From the NCBI GenBank assembly GCA_038212445.1, contig JBBQUM010000002.1, positions 1 to 64,000 on the forward strand: DNA of 64,000 nt. The letters run 5' to 3'. The notes beneath the pieces are model-generated. The model was not told where the DNA came from. It worked only from the letters and a program-made list of their open reading frames with translations, and did no database searches. The DNA comes from TMP-7 sp038212445. GTDB lineage: Bacteria > Acidobacteriota > Terriglobia > Bryobacterales > Bryobacteraceae. Shown one piece after another: positions 35,267 to 43,489 of this stretch (the first letter of the stretch is position 1; each line of letters opens with the position of its first letter). Both the position numbers and the translations under genes were made by a program.

Positions 35267-36773
35267 GGCCGCGTATCCTCCGGAATCCGCTCTCGAATTC
35301 GCCGAACACCTCGGGCGTCACAGCATGGACGCCGTACCACGACTGCTCAAAGACCGCCAGGTTGCGTTCAAACGCCTGAATGGTGGCGTCATCCCGGCGA
35401 GCGCGCCGCCGTAGCTCGCGCAGATAGTCGAGATTCGATTTGCCGCGAGCGATGGACAGCGTGCCCCGCCGTCCGAGCGAACTCAGGCTGCCGAGATACA
35501 ACGCGCGCAGCGCAAGCCGCAGATCCCCCGCCGCAGCCTTCTCGCGTGCCAGGCGAATCCACTCATCCTCTGGAAGGTCGGCGGCCGACAGCCCGGGATC
35601 CTCGAGATCCTGTGAGAGCGGCACCACCGTCACCGCCGTGGGAACTGCCGCCAGCGTTCTGCCGCGCTTCCAAAGCAAGTAGAGGATGGCCAGTGCCGCG
35701 ACAGCGGTGAGTATGTACGCGGCGATCGCCAGGCCGCTGCTCGGCTTCGGGATCGGTGAATTGTCTATTCTGAGGCCGCCCTTCGACGGGAACAGCCAGT
35801 CAATGAACTCGCCGAGCCGGTCGCCGAGCCAGGCGATGCCTCGCTGCAGATTCAGGAGCATCTGCTCGAAGAATCCAGGCTGATGACCATCGCCGAGCTT
35901 CCATTGATAGGCGGGGTTCTTCAGTGCCTGATCGATCGAGTGGTTCAAGTCGGCCGGATCCACCTGTTGTGCGCCGAGAGACATCGCTCCTATCGCGATT
36001 AGCACAACGGTAGCCGCTGCGCGCTTGAGTGCGGCCGACAGGTCGGCGCCCGTTGCAATCGAGGAACCGTAGAAATTGTGGATTGCGTAGAACGCCTTCA
36101 CTAGCGGCTCCAGAATAAACCACGTCACGGCCAGCGCCACCGACACAAAGGTCCAGTTGGCGATGGCATGAACGCCAGCCTGCGAGAAGGCCGTCTCAAT
36201 GCCGGTGAAAATGCGAAGCAACTGCGGCAGCAAGTAGACCATCAGGACGACATTCACGAAGATCAGCAGTCCGGAGATGAAGAGCAGTCCGAGAGCGATC
36301 CAATTCTGAACATGCGCATAGCGGCTAACCCGCATCGCCTTGGACCATGCGTCACGTAGTTCGGCGTCGCGAGGCGCAGCCAGCAGATTCTCGTAGAAGG
36401 CGAGGATCCAGGCGAAGGGCACCGTCACCAGGAGTGCGATCGGGAGTACCACCAGGCGTGTGGGCTGCACCGCAGCTTGCACCGCGATCCAAGCGTGTGA
36501 TTTCGGTTGCGTTGCTTCACCGGTGAGCCGGCGTCGTAGCCCCCGCGCGAAGACCGCATGGCAGCACTGCATCCAGATGAACAGCAGCGCGACGATCAGC
36601 GAAGCCGCTCCCAGCGGCACGGTGGGCTCCACCGGCTGACTGCGATCGCACACAAACCAGACCGCGCCAACCAGGAAAGGCGTGCTGCCAAGTGCGTAGG
36701 GCAGCAAGTCCGCCGAGGAGCAGGCGCGCAGGAGATGGACGGCTTCCTCCAGCATGTCGACTGCGTTCTTCAT
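35256..36773 (-). CDS. Multi-span membrane protein with C-terminal DUF4129 domain
   Basis: A 505-residue membrane protein. About six spans lie in the first half (LGSTPFLVGAVWFV; LVVLPIALLVTVPFAWILAF; FISGLLIFVNVVLMVYLLPQ), then a periplasmic part, one more span (AIAAYILTAVAALAILYLLW) and a cytoplasmic DUF4129 domain ending in FEQSWYGVHAVTPEVFGEFE. The start at 36773 overlaps the upstream stop as ATGA. DUF4129 proteins, some with transglutaminase domains, are regular MoxR-cluster members. Confidence 0.85.
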   Translation of the reverse strand: MKNAVDMLEEAVHLLRACSSADLLPYALGSTPFLVGAVWFVCDRSQPVEPTVPLGAASLIVALLFIWMQCCHAVFARGLRRRLTGEATQPKSHAWIAVQAAVQPTRLVVLPIALLVTVPFAWILAFYENLLAAPRDAELRDAWSKAMRVSRYAHVQNWIALGLLFISGLLIFVNVVLMVYLLPQLLRIFTGIETAFSQAGVHAIANWTFVSVALAVTWFILEPLVKAFYAIHNFYGSSIATGADLSAALKRAAATVVLIAIGAMSLGAQQVDPADLNHSIDQALKNPAYQWKLGDGHQPGFFEQMLLNLQRGIAWLGDRLGEFIDWLFPSKGGLRIDNSPIPKPSSGLAIAAYILTAVAALAILYLLWKRGRTLAAVPTAVTVVPLSQDLEDPGLSAADLPEDEWIRLAREKAAAGDLRLALRALYLGSLSSLGRRGTLSIARGKSNLDYLRELRRRARRDDATIQAFERNLAVFEQSWYGVHAVTPEVFGEFESGFRRIRGHEA

Positions 36774-37075
36774 CGCGGCCACTCCACCGGCTGATGCAAG
36801 GGCGCGGTTCCGGATGAAACCACCCAACCCGCCGCATAGAAGAATAGCCAGGCCACCAGCAGACTCGCGATCGGCAATGCGAAACGTGCGACGGCGCTCA
36901 ACGACGAACTCGCCGTCTTCGGTTCCGACGCGTCGCTCAGGCAGTCAAGGCACAACAGACGTCCGCTGTGCTCAACCACGCACTCGCGGCAGAAATATCG
37001 AGAACAGCCTGGACAGCGGCAGACCGCCTCGCGCAAGTCGTGGCGAAGACATCGCTGTTGAGCCAGGGGGGGCAT
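36770..37075 (-). CDS. Small B-box-type zinc-finger membrane protein
   Basis: A 101-residue protein. Its first 45 residues hold a dense Cys/His array: CLRHDLREAVCRCPGCSRYF followed by CRECVVEH and LLCLDCL, giving C-x2-H and repeated C-x2-C pairs as in B-box zinc fingers. A single span follows (FALPIASLLVAWLFFYAAGW). It starts 1 bp after the preceding stop. A cytoplasmic zinc domain tethered to the membrane is likely, perhaps for protein contacts within the operon. Confidence 0.7.
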   Translation of the reverse strand: MPPLAQQRCLRHDLREAVCRCPGCSRYFCRECVVEHSGRLLCLDCLSDASEPKTASSSLSAVARFALPIASLLVAWLFFYAAGWVVSSGTAPLHQPVEWPR

Positions 37076-37076
37076 T

Positions 37077-38009
37077 TCAGGCAGTCTTCTTCCGGTGGAG
37101 GATCAGCGTGAGAATTCCTGCAACCGCCGCTAACGCCGTAACCACCCTGATGCCATTCTCAGCCGACGCCAGTTCGCGTACAAGCTGTTCGAAGAATGCG
37201 GACGCGCCCCGATCCGGCGTTCGTCCCGCAACGGCAAGCGACTCGACGAAGACCAAGGTCATGAAGGCGAGTAACAAGCGCAGACACTGCATGCCTACGA
37301 TGGACAGCGCTGCCAGTCGCGGTCCGCCTGAGCTTGGGTTCCGGTGAAGACTCAACGCCAGCACAGCCAGAACCACCACGCCAAATCCGACAACCCATTC
37401 CGCGGTCGCAAACATTGAGGACGCGGGCCGGGTGGCGTTATACCAGGCGATGCCGCTCGAAAGCAGCGTGGTGATGAAGAGTGGCCACATATAGACCAGT
37501 CCCGACTCTACTGGAGCGGGCGCTGTCGCAGCAAAATGGGGCAATGCGCCGGCTTCCAGAGCAGCGTGAACCTCGACCTCATTCTGACTCCCAGCCACCA
37601 GCGGGCGGATCTCCTCGAGACACGCGCGCGCCGCCTTCGTGCGTGATTGGGCCGGCAGACGCCAGGTGCCGGTGGCCGTCCGGACGGCGCAATAGCAGCG
37701 CTGGCCGCGAAGCTTGTCCCACACGTAAATGAATATCGCCGGCACGGAGAAAATAGCGAGCCAGTAGTGCCGGTACGTTTCGACGATCAGCAGGAGCATC
37801 GCCAGACCCAGCAGCACTTCCAGCGGCAGGCCGATGCCGCGCCGTTCGCTGATCTGGATCGCAAAGATATCGGCGTAGTAAAAACGGCGGTAGTTCTCGA
37901 TGAACCGTCGCGACTCAACGGCGAGTAAATGATCGGTCCCGGCCCACAGCGAGTAGCTGCCGAAAAGGCCAAACGATCTTCCGGGCAATCTGCGGTACGT
38001 CTCGGCCAT
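37077..38009 (-). CDS. Membrane protein with N-terminal PH-like region
   Basis: A 310-residue protein. The N-terminus (LWAGTDHLLAVESRRFIENY and FYYADIFAIQI) resembles bacterial PH/YcxB-like domains. Two spans follow, then a soluble loop and about four further spans (VYMWPLFITTLLSSGIAWYN; WVVGFGVVVLAVLALSL). The start at 38009 (MAETYRRLPGRSFGLFG) is only 2 bp after the upstream stop and avoids a 44-residue unlikely extension. No specific family is recognised, and function is unknown. Confidence 0.65.
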   Translation of the reverse strand: MAETYRRLPGRSFGLFGSYSLWAGTDHLLAVESRRFIENYRRFYYADIFAIQISERRGIGLPLEVLLGLAMLLLIVETYRHYWLAIFSVPAIFIYVWDKLRGQRCYCAVRTATGTWRLPAQSRTKAARACLEEIRPLVAGSQNEVEVHAALEAGALPHFAATAPAPVESGLVYMWPLFITTLLSSGIAWYNATRPASSMFATAEWVVGFGVVVLAVLALSLHRNPSSGGPRLAALSIVGMQCLRLLLAFMTLVFVESLAVAGRTPDRGASAFFEQLVRELASAENGIRVVTALAAVAGILTLILHRKKTA

Positions 38010-38011
38010 AT

Positions 38012-38599
38012 TCAGCGCGTTCGCAGACGGAAAGCTCCAATCAGGAGAGCGGTGATGAGCCCGAGGTCGAGAAGCGCGAATACGATCGCCAGGATGTACC
38101 GGACCTTCGTTCGCGGCAGCACGCTCAAAGGCTTCTTCCAATTCCAGATGGTGATGAAGATCGAGATTGGCGCGCAGATCACGATGGGCCAGACGGCGAG
38201 AATCGGAATCGTGGACAGTGCCAGCGCCACCGTATCGTACAACGTCCGCTGGTTGTCGAGGCGGGAGAGCGTCCGCGTCTTCTGTCCGGTCTCGAGACAG
38301 GTGGGACAGAGGTTCTGACCGCCAAGCTCAATTTGGCAAAGCTTGCACAGGAAGCGGCCGCACGAGTCGCAGTGGACATGGGCCCGCTTGCCCTGATGGT
38401 AGAAACAACTCGCTTCAGCCTCATCCGCCACCAGGTCGGCGTGCGACGATTTGGGAGCCTCCAAGGCTGCCGGAAACACCGCCAGCCAGGTCACCGCGCC
38501 GCACGACCCGCATCGCCCGCCATAATCTTTGGAGACGTCGACCAAGGCCAGCGACGCCCCGCATGCCTGACAGTCGATCGACTGTGCCACTCCCGTCAC
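38012..38599 (-). CDS. Zinc-ribbon plus B-box membrane protein
   Basis: A 195-residue protein with two zinc-type modules and a membrane part. First comes a C-x2-C...C-x2-C ribbon (CQACGASL...CGSCGAV), then a B-box array (CFYHQGKRAHVHCDSCGRFL followed by CKLCQIELGG and CPTCLE). Two to three spans end the protein (ALSTIPILAVWPIVICAPI; YILAIVFALLDLGLITALLI). The GTG start at 38599 overlaps the upstream TGA as GTGA, matching the operon's coupling style. An ATG 30 bases upstream is the alternative. Confidence 0.7.
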   Translation of the reverse strand: MTGVAQSIDCQACGASLALVDVSKDYGGRCGSCGAVTWLAVFPAALEAPKSSHADLVADEAEASCFYHQGKRAHVHCDSCGRFLCKLCQIELGGQNLCPTCLETGQKTRTLSRLDNQRTLYDTVALALSTIPILAVWPIVICAPISIFITIWNWKKPLSVLPRTKVRYILAIVFALLDLGLITALLIGAFRLRTR

Positions 38600-39378
38600 G
38601 ACGGCTTCCGGATAACCCGCGTACCGCAAATATGATCGTGCAGTCCGCGCTTCTGATCGTCGAAACCGGCAATGATATAGCCGATGCCCAGCGTGAACGT
38701 GTTGATCATCTTCGCGAAGTGGCGCCCGATTGAACGCCCAATCGTGAGGCGTGCCCCGTCCATTGTCACCACTTCAAGTCCAAGCGCCATCTTGCCGAGC
38801 GTCCCGCCGTACTTGGTCGTCAGAATCGCTTCATAAGCCAGCCCGACGCCCATCTGCGCGATCCAAGCCATGGCTTGCAGCCCCATGTGACCAAAAATGT
38901 CGTCGGGCGTACGCATCAACCGGCCGAACAGCGGTATGTAGATTGCAAACGTCACGATCATCAAGAGGATGCCGTCAATGAAGGCGGCCAGGAAGCGGAT
39001 CCAGAACCCGCCATAGATGAACTGCCGCCCGGCCACTCCGGTCTCGCGCAGACGCTGCGTGAACACCGGCTTGCAATCGGCGCAAATGGCCGACTGGCCG
39101 AACATCATCAGATCGCTCAAAGGAAACGGCCGCCCGCATTGCGAGCAGTACATCGAACCCGCGGCCGCCGGTTCCAACGGCATCGCTGCGACGGGGAGTG
39201 TTGCCACCGCGAAGGGCGCCGCATCCGGCACCGCTTGCGAGTACGGAATCCAATTGCGGAGTCCCGAATGCCAGACCAGCGTCGACGGCTGGATTGCGCC
39301 TGTACGGATCAGTTCCTGAAGCGCTTCATCGCCTACCGGCCCGATCTGCTGGCCATTCTCCGCGTACCACCATTCCAT
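38596..39378 (-). CDS. GYF_2, zinc-ribbon and RDD-domain membrane protein
   Basis: A 260-residue protein, the first gene of the ten-gene operon. The N-terminus is a GYF_2 domain (MEWWYAENGQQIGPV; TLVWHSGLRNWIPYSQA), followed by a C-x2-C zinc ribbon (MYCSQCGRPF; ICADCK) and an RDD domain (GGFWIRFLAAFIDGILLMIV; GGTLGKMALGLEVV). The start at 39378 is preceded by GGAGGG; an upstream start would add seven residues. GYF_2 domains bind Pro-rich peptides, so a partner-recruiting role is possible. Confidence 0.85.
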   Translation of the reverse strand: MEWWYAENGQQIGPVGDEALQELIRTGAIQPSTLVWHSGLRNWIPYSQAVPDAAPFAVATLPVAAMPLEPAAAGSMYCSQCGRPFPLSDLMMFGQSAICADCKPVFTQRLRETGVAGRQFIYGGFWIRFLAAFIDGILLMIVTFAIYIPLFGRLMRTPDDIFGHMGLQAMAWIAQMGVGLAYEAILTTKYGGTLGKMALGLEVVTMDGARLTIGRSIGRHFAKMINTFTLGIGYIIAGFDDQKRGLHDHICGTRVIRKPS

Positions 39379-39425
39379 CCCAACCCTCCGGTCCGGCAAT
39401 CGAAAAAACGATTATAGCTGTAGGG

Positions 39426-39716
39426 TCAGTGACGAATCTGAAAACCGCGCTGGGTTTGAATCCCCGCCTCTTCAACGTCCACGCCGCGCACTTCAGACCA
39501 GCGCGGCCCCTTCCACAAGTGCCCTTCGAACTCCGCCAGTTGCTCCGGCGTCCCGGACGCATAGGCTTCCACGCAGCCGTCGTCGAGATTTCGCACCCAT
39601 CCTTCAACGCCAATCGCGTTTCCGGAGTGTTCGACAAAATAGCGGAAACCAACGCCTTGTACACGTCCCCGAACGACGTAACGGCGAGCAATTCTCTGGT
39701 CTCGTCGGGCAGCCAC
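39426..39716 (-). CDS. acyP: Acylphosphatase
   Basis: A 96-residue enzyme that hydrolyses acyl phosphates. VVRGRVQGVGFRYFVEHSGN carries the catalytic Arg (about 25), and GWVRNLDDGCVEAYASG carries the catalytic Asn (about 43). Length is normal for the family. It starts at GTG 39716, 9 bp after the upstream gene, and ends 47 bp before the GYF/RDD operon, so it could share that transcript. Confidence 0.92.
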   Translation of the reverse strand: MAARRDQRIARRYVVRGRVQGVGFRYFVEHSGNAIGVEGWVRNLDDGCVEAYASGTPEQLAEFEGHLWKGPRWSEVRGVDVEEAGIQTQRGFQIRH

Positions 39717-39725
39717 TCTTCGAGT

Positions 39726-40364
39726 CTAGTGGACCAGCGGCCGCGCCGTGTCGACCTTTCCGTCCTTCAATTCCACCACCACGACATCCTCACCACCGCA
39801 GCGAAACTTGTAACGCTCCACCATCACGCCCCCGTCGTCATAGGCGATTTTGTAAGTCGGCGCGCCTAGCTTCTCGAGTACGTCCGCTCGAGCGGCGCCG
39901 GGCTGAATTCCGCTGAGGCCGGCCAGTAATTCCTCTCGCGTCAGGCCTTTCGGAGCAGCTACGGGAGCCACCGCCGCCTGTGCAATCCCGGAAGCACTCG
40001 CGGCCGCCACCGACACCGGCGCCTTACCCGCTACCCTGCCACTCGTTCCGCCGCCGCCTGAACCCGAAACCGGACCCGTTGCGGCGAAGTGACTCGAAGG
40101 AGCCGACGTCGACACTCCGAGCGCTGGTTTCACGGCGGGTTCCGGCTTCACCTCAACCGGCTTGACGTCTCCGGTCTTGGCGGCAGTGCTCGCCTGTGCG
40201 CTCGCCTGATTCAGGATTTGCCCAAGCTTCGCACCTGCCAGCGCTCCGGTGGTCGCCCCTGCCGCCGCAGGCCCGGTGACCATGGCGTGTTCGAGCATCG
40301 TTTGAGCTGAAGCCGCGACACTCAGCGTCACCAGCATAAACCCGGCGTGGATGGAACTATGCAT
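39726..40364 (-). CDS. Exported Ala/Pro/Gly-rich protein with C-terminal SmpA/OmlA-like region
   Basis: A 212-residue exported protein. The start at 40364 gives a signal peptide (MHSSIHAGFMLVTLSVAASA). The middle is low-complexity, rich in Ala, Gly, Pro and Ser, and includes a glycine-zipper-like AAGATTGALAGAKLG. The last 80 residues (LLAGLSGIQPGAARADVLEK and LGAPTYKIAYDDGG) resemble small BamE/SmpA-type domains. It is divergent from the glycosyltransferase at 40451. Function unknown. Confidence 0.65.
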   Translation of the reverse strand: MHSSIHAGFMLVTLSVAASAQTMLEHAMVTGPAAAGATTGALAGAKLGQILNQASAQASTAAKTGDVKPVEVKPEPAVKPALGVSTSAPSSHFAATGPVSGSGGGGTSGRVAGKAPVSVAAASASGIAQAAVAPVAAPKGLTREELLAGLSGIQPGAARADVLEKLGAPTYKIAYDDGGVMVERYKFRCGGEDVVVVELKDGKVDTARPLVH

Positions 40365-40450
40365 GTTGGCATTGTGACTTCGAAAACCAAACAGGTCCAT
40401 CAGGCGGTTACCTTAGGTTCGCGGAAACGCGTGCTAGCATAGCGGTTCCA

Positions 40451-41578
40451 ATGCCGATCATCGACCTCATCTACTTTGACGCGGGCGGAGGACATCGAGC
40501 CGCCGCCAACGCGTTAAAGGCAGCCATCGAACAGCAGAACCGGCCCTGGACCGTCCGCCTCGTCAACCTGCAGGAGGTGCTCGAACCGCTCGACGTATTT
40601 AAGAAAGTCACCGGCATTCGCCTCGAAGACATCTACAACCTACTGCTCAAAAACGGCTGGACTCTCGGCTCGGAATACATGCTGCCGTTCATGCAGGCGG
40701 TTGTGCGTTTCAATCACAAACCCGCCGTGAAACTCCTTCGTGCACACTGGATCGACACCCGGCCCGACCTCGTCGTCTCCCTGGTCCCGAACTTCAACCG
40801 TCCCCTTTTCGATAGCCTGCGCGAGGCCAGCGCGTCCACTCCTTATATAACGGTGATGACCGACCTGGCCGACTATCCGCCTCACTTCTGGATCGAGAAA
40901 CAGGATCAGTACCTGGTCTGCGGCACCCGCCGCGCGTACGATCAGGCGCGTACCGCGGGTTACCCCGAAGATCATCTCTTCCAGACTTCCGGCATGATTA
41001 TCCGGCCGATGTTCTACGAACCGGTGGAGGTGGACCGCCAAACCGAGTTGCCCAAGCTAGGGCTTGATCCCGCCCGGCCAACCGGCATCGTACTGTTTGG
41101 CGGCCAGGGCTCAAACGTCATGGTGAAGATCGCGGAACGGCTCGCGGATTCGAGTTCCGGCATTCAGCTCATCATGATTTGCGGCCGCAATGAGGAACTG
41201 GCGGCGAAACTCCGCGCCGTCCAGGGTGGCGTCAAAATGCACGTCGAAGGCTTTACCTCGGAGATTCCCCGCTTCATGGCCATTTCCGACTTCCTCATCG
41301 GCAAGCCGGGCCCCGGCAGCATCAGCGAAGCCGTCGCGATGAAACTGCCTGTGATCATCGAGCGCAACGCCTGGACCCTGCCGCAAGAGCGCTACAACGC
41401 CGACTGGGTAATCGAAAAAGGCGTCGGCGTGGTGCTCAAGAACTTCAGCGAAATCGCCCGCGGCGTGAGTGAACTGCTCAAGCCTGGAGGACTCTCGCAC
41501 TACCGCACCAACGTCGCCAAGATCAACAACCGGGCTGTGTTCGAGATCCCCGACATTCTCGCGCGCTTCATACAATAG
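40451..41578 (+). CDS. MGDG-synthase/MurG-like GT28 glycosyltransferase
   Basis: A 375-residue GT-B enzyme. The N-terminal DLIYFDAGGGHRAAANALK is the acceptor-side glycine-rich loop of MGDG synthases and processive diacylglycerol glucosyltransferases. The C-terminal donor domain has GIVLFGGQGSN and FLIGKPGPGSISEAVAMKLP. It probably transfers a sugar to a lipid at the inner membrane. Unlike MurG it is not in a cell-wall cluster. The next gene begins 5 bp after its stop. Confidence 0.85.
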   Translation: MPIIDLIYFDAGGGHRAAANALKAAIEQQNRPWTVRLVNLQEVLEPLDVFKKVTGIRLEDIYNLLLKNGWTLGSEYMLPFMQAVVRFNHKPAVKLLRAHWIDTRPDLVVSLVPNFNRPLFDSLREASASTPYITVMTDLADYPPHFWIEKQDQYLVCGTRRAYDQARTAGYPEDHLFQTSGMIIRPMFYEPVEVDRQTELPKLGLDPARPTGIVLFGGQGSNVMVKIAERLADSSSGIQLIMICGRNEELAAKLRAVQGGVKMHVEGFTSEIPRFMAISDFLIGKPGPGSISEAVAMKLPVIIERNAWTLPQERYNADWVIEKGVGVVLKNFSEIARGVSELLKPGGLSHYRTNVAKINNRAVFEIPDILARFIQ

Positions 41579-41582
41579 GCGA

Positions 41583-43469
41583 ATGCTGCTCGCGCTTCCT
41601 CTGTTTGCGTTACTGCAGGCCGACCCCGCGGCCGCACTCACGCAGTGGATTGACCGCACTGGACAGCGGCAGTTGGATGAACGCGACAAGGTAATCGCGG
41701 CCATTCATACGCCCGCGCAGGCAGCAGAACGGCGCCAGTATGTCCGCTCGAAGATTCTCGAGCTCATCGGAGGCCTGCCGGATTATCGCGGTACGCTCAA
41801 TGCGCATGTCACCGGCAGTATCGACGCCGGCGGGTACACCATCGAAAAGGTAGTCTTCGAAAGCCTTCCCAAGTACTTCGTCACCGCCAACCTCTATCTG
41901 CCTAAAACGGCCGGACCGCATCCTGCCGTCCTTTTTCCGCTGGGCCATTGGGAACAGGGCAAACCCGCTGCGCAGCAAATCGCCGGAAATCTGGCGTTGA
42001 AGGGCTTTGTGGTGCTCGCCTACGATCCGATGGGACAGGGCGAGCGACTGCAGGCGTACGACCGTCGCCTAGGCGCCTCCCTCGCTGGCGGCAGCGTCAA
42101 CCAGCATTTGCAGGCCGGCGCCCAAAGCCTCTTGATCGGCGAGAGCTATGCCCGCTATCACATCTGGGACGCCAAACGCGCTCTCGACTATCTGGTGTCG
42201 CGGTCCGAGGTCAATCCCGCTCGCATCGGTGCTACCGGCTGCTCCGGCGGTGGCACCATCACAACCTACATTGCTGCGCTCGACGATCGCATCGCCGCTG
42301 CGGCCCCCGCCTGCTACACCAACTCGTGGCGCAAACTGCTCGCCGGTCCCACGGGCGACGCTGAACAGACCTTCGCCGGATTCCTCGCCTCGGGCCTCGA
42401 CATGGCAGACTACGTCGAACTGTTCTCTCCCAAGCCCTGGCTGATGGCTTCTACCGAGGAGGATTTCTTCACGCCGGCCGGAGCCAAAATCGTGTACGAC
42501 GAGGCCAAGCGCTGGTACGAAATGATCGGCGCCGAGGGCCATGTGAAATGGGTTGTTGGCCCGGGTGGCCATGGCACTCCCCTGCCCGTCCGCGAAGCCA
42601 TCTACGAGTGGATGCAGCGCTGGCTCGACGACGGCAAAGGCTCTCCCAAAGAACAGGACGTTCAGCTCCGTCCTGACTTTGAGTTTCTCGTGACGAAGTC
42701 AGGGCAGGTCTCAACCGACTTCGAAACCAGGCAGACCGTCGAACTGATTCGAGACCGGTACCAGGAGTTGAGACAGCCGGCCGGCCCGCAGGCCTTGCGC
42801 TCCTGGGTGAAACAACAAGTCCAGCATCAACCGGCGGCAAGCACAGGCTGGGCCGGCGACCGGTTTACTATTCAAACCGCCGACGGCATCGAATTGAGCG
42901 GTCAGCGCGCTCGCGGTCAGGCGGGAGCCCCTGTAGCCATCTTCGTTGGAAGCTCCTCGCTCATCGATCTGGAAGCGGCGGCCCGCACGAGCGCCGGAGA
43001 TACTGTGGTCCGATTTCTGCCGCGTGGACTTCCGGCCTCGGCCAACCGCGACCTGATCGGCGATTGGATCACCAACGCCAGAGTCTCCGTGATTGGCAAG
43101 AACCTGCCACTACTTCGGGCCTCCGACATTCTCGACGTGGTCGACATGGTGGCGCCCGGCTCGCCCGGCGGCATCAACGTCTATGCCTCCGACATCGCGG
43201 GAATCTGGGCGTTGTTTGCCGCCGCAGCCGACACGCGTATCTCTCACCTTGAGCTCATCCGCACACCTCACGATTTCCGCAGTTCTCTCGACTCGCCCGT
43301 CAATCGGGGACTCTACGAAGCTGCGGTTCCCGGCTTTCTCCTGCGAGGCGATCTCCCTGAACTGGTGACAGCCATCGGCCTCGAGCGCGTGGTCTGGCTC
43401 GATCCAGTGGACTGGATGCGCAACGCCGTCCAACTCCCCGGAGCTACCTACTCCACGTTTGCCCACTGA
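41583..43469 (+). CDS. Large exported alpha/beta hydrolase (acetylxylan-esterase-like)
   Basis: A 628-residue hydrolase. The start at 41583 gives a leader-like N-terminus (MLLALPLFALLQADPAAALT). The catalytic domain has FPLGHWEQGK, LAYDPMGQGER, the nucleophile motif GATGCSGGGTITTY and a late His in GPGGHGTPLP, the acetylxylan-esterase/dienelactone-hydrolase arrangement. A second, less conserved region of about 200 residues follows. It probably deacetylates polysaccharides or cleaves related esters. It follows the glycosyltransferase by 5 bp but the functional link is unclear. Confidence 0.8.
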   Translation: MLLALPLFALLQADPAAALTQWIDRTGQRQLDERDKVIAAIHTPAQAAERRQYVRSKILELIGGLPDYRGTLNAHVTGSIDAGGYTIEKVVFESLPKYFVTANLYLPKTAGPHPAVLFPLGHWEQGKPAAQQIAGNLALKGFVVLAYDPMGQGERLQAYDRRLGASLAGGSVNQHLQAGAQSLLIGESYARYHIWDAKRALDYLVSRSEVNPARIGATGCSGGGTITTYIAALDDRIAAAAPACYTNSWRKLLAGPTGDAEQTFAGFLASGLDMADYVELFSPKPWLMASTEEDFFTPAGAKIVYDEAKRWYEMIGAEGHVKWVVGPGGHGTPLPVREAIYEWMQRWLDDGKGSPKEQDVQLRPDFEFLVTKSGQVSTDFETRQTVELIRDRYQELRQPAGPQALRSWVKQQVQHQPAASTGWAGDRFTIQTADGIELSGQRARGQAGAPVAIFVGSSSLIDLEAAARTSAGDTVVRFLPRGLPASANRDLIGDWITNARVSVIGKNLPLLRASDILDVVDMVAPGSPGGINVYASDIAGIWALFAAAADTRISHLELIRTPHDFRSSLDSPVNRGLYEAAVPGFLLRGDLPELVTAIGLERVVWLDPVDWMRNAVQLPGATYSTFAH

Positions 43470-43489
43470 GCCTTGTTACCCTTTACTTG

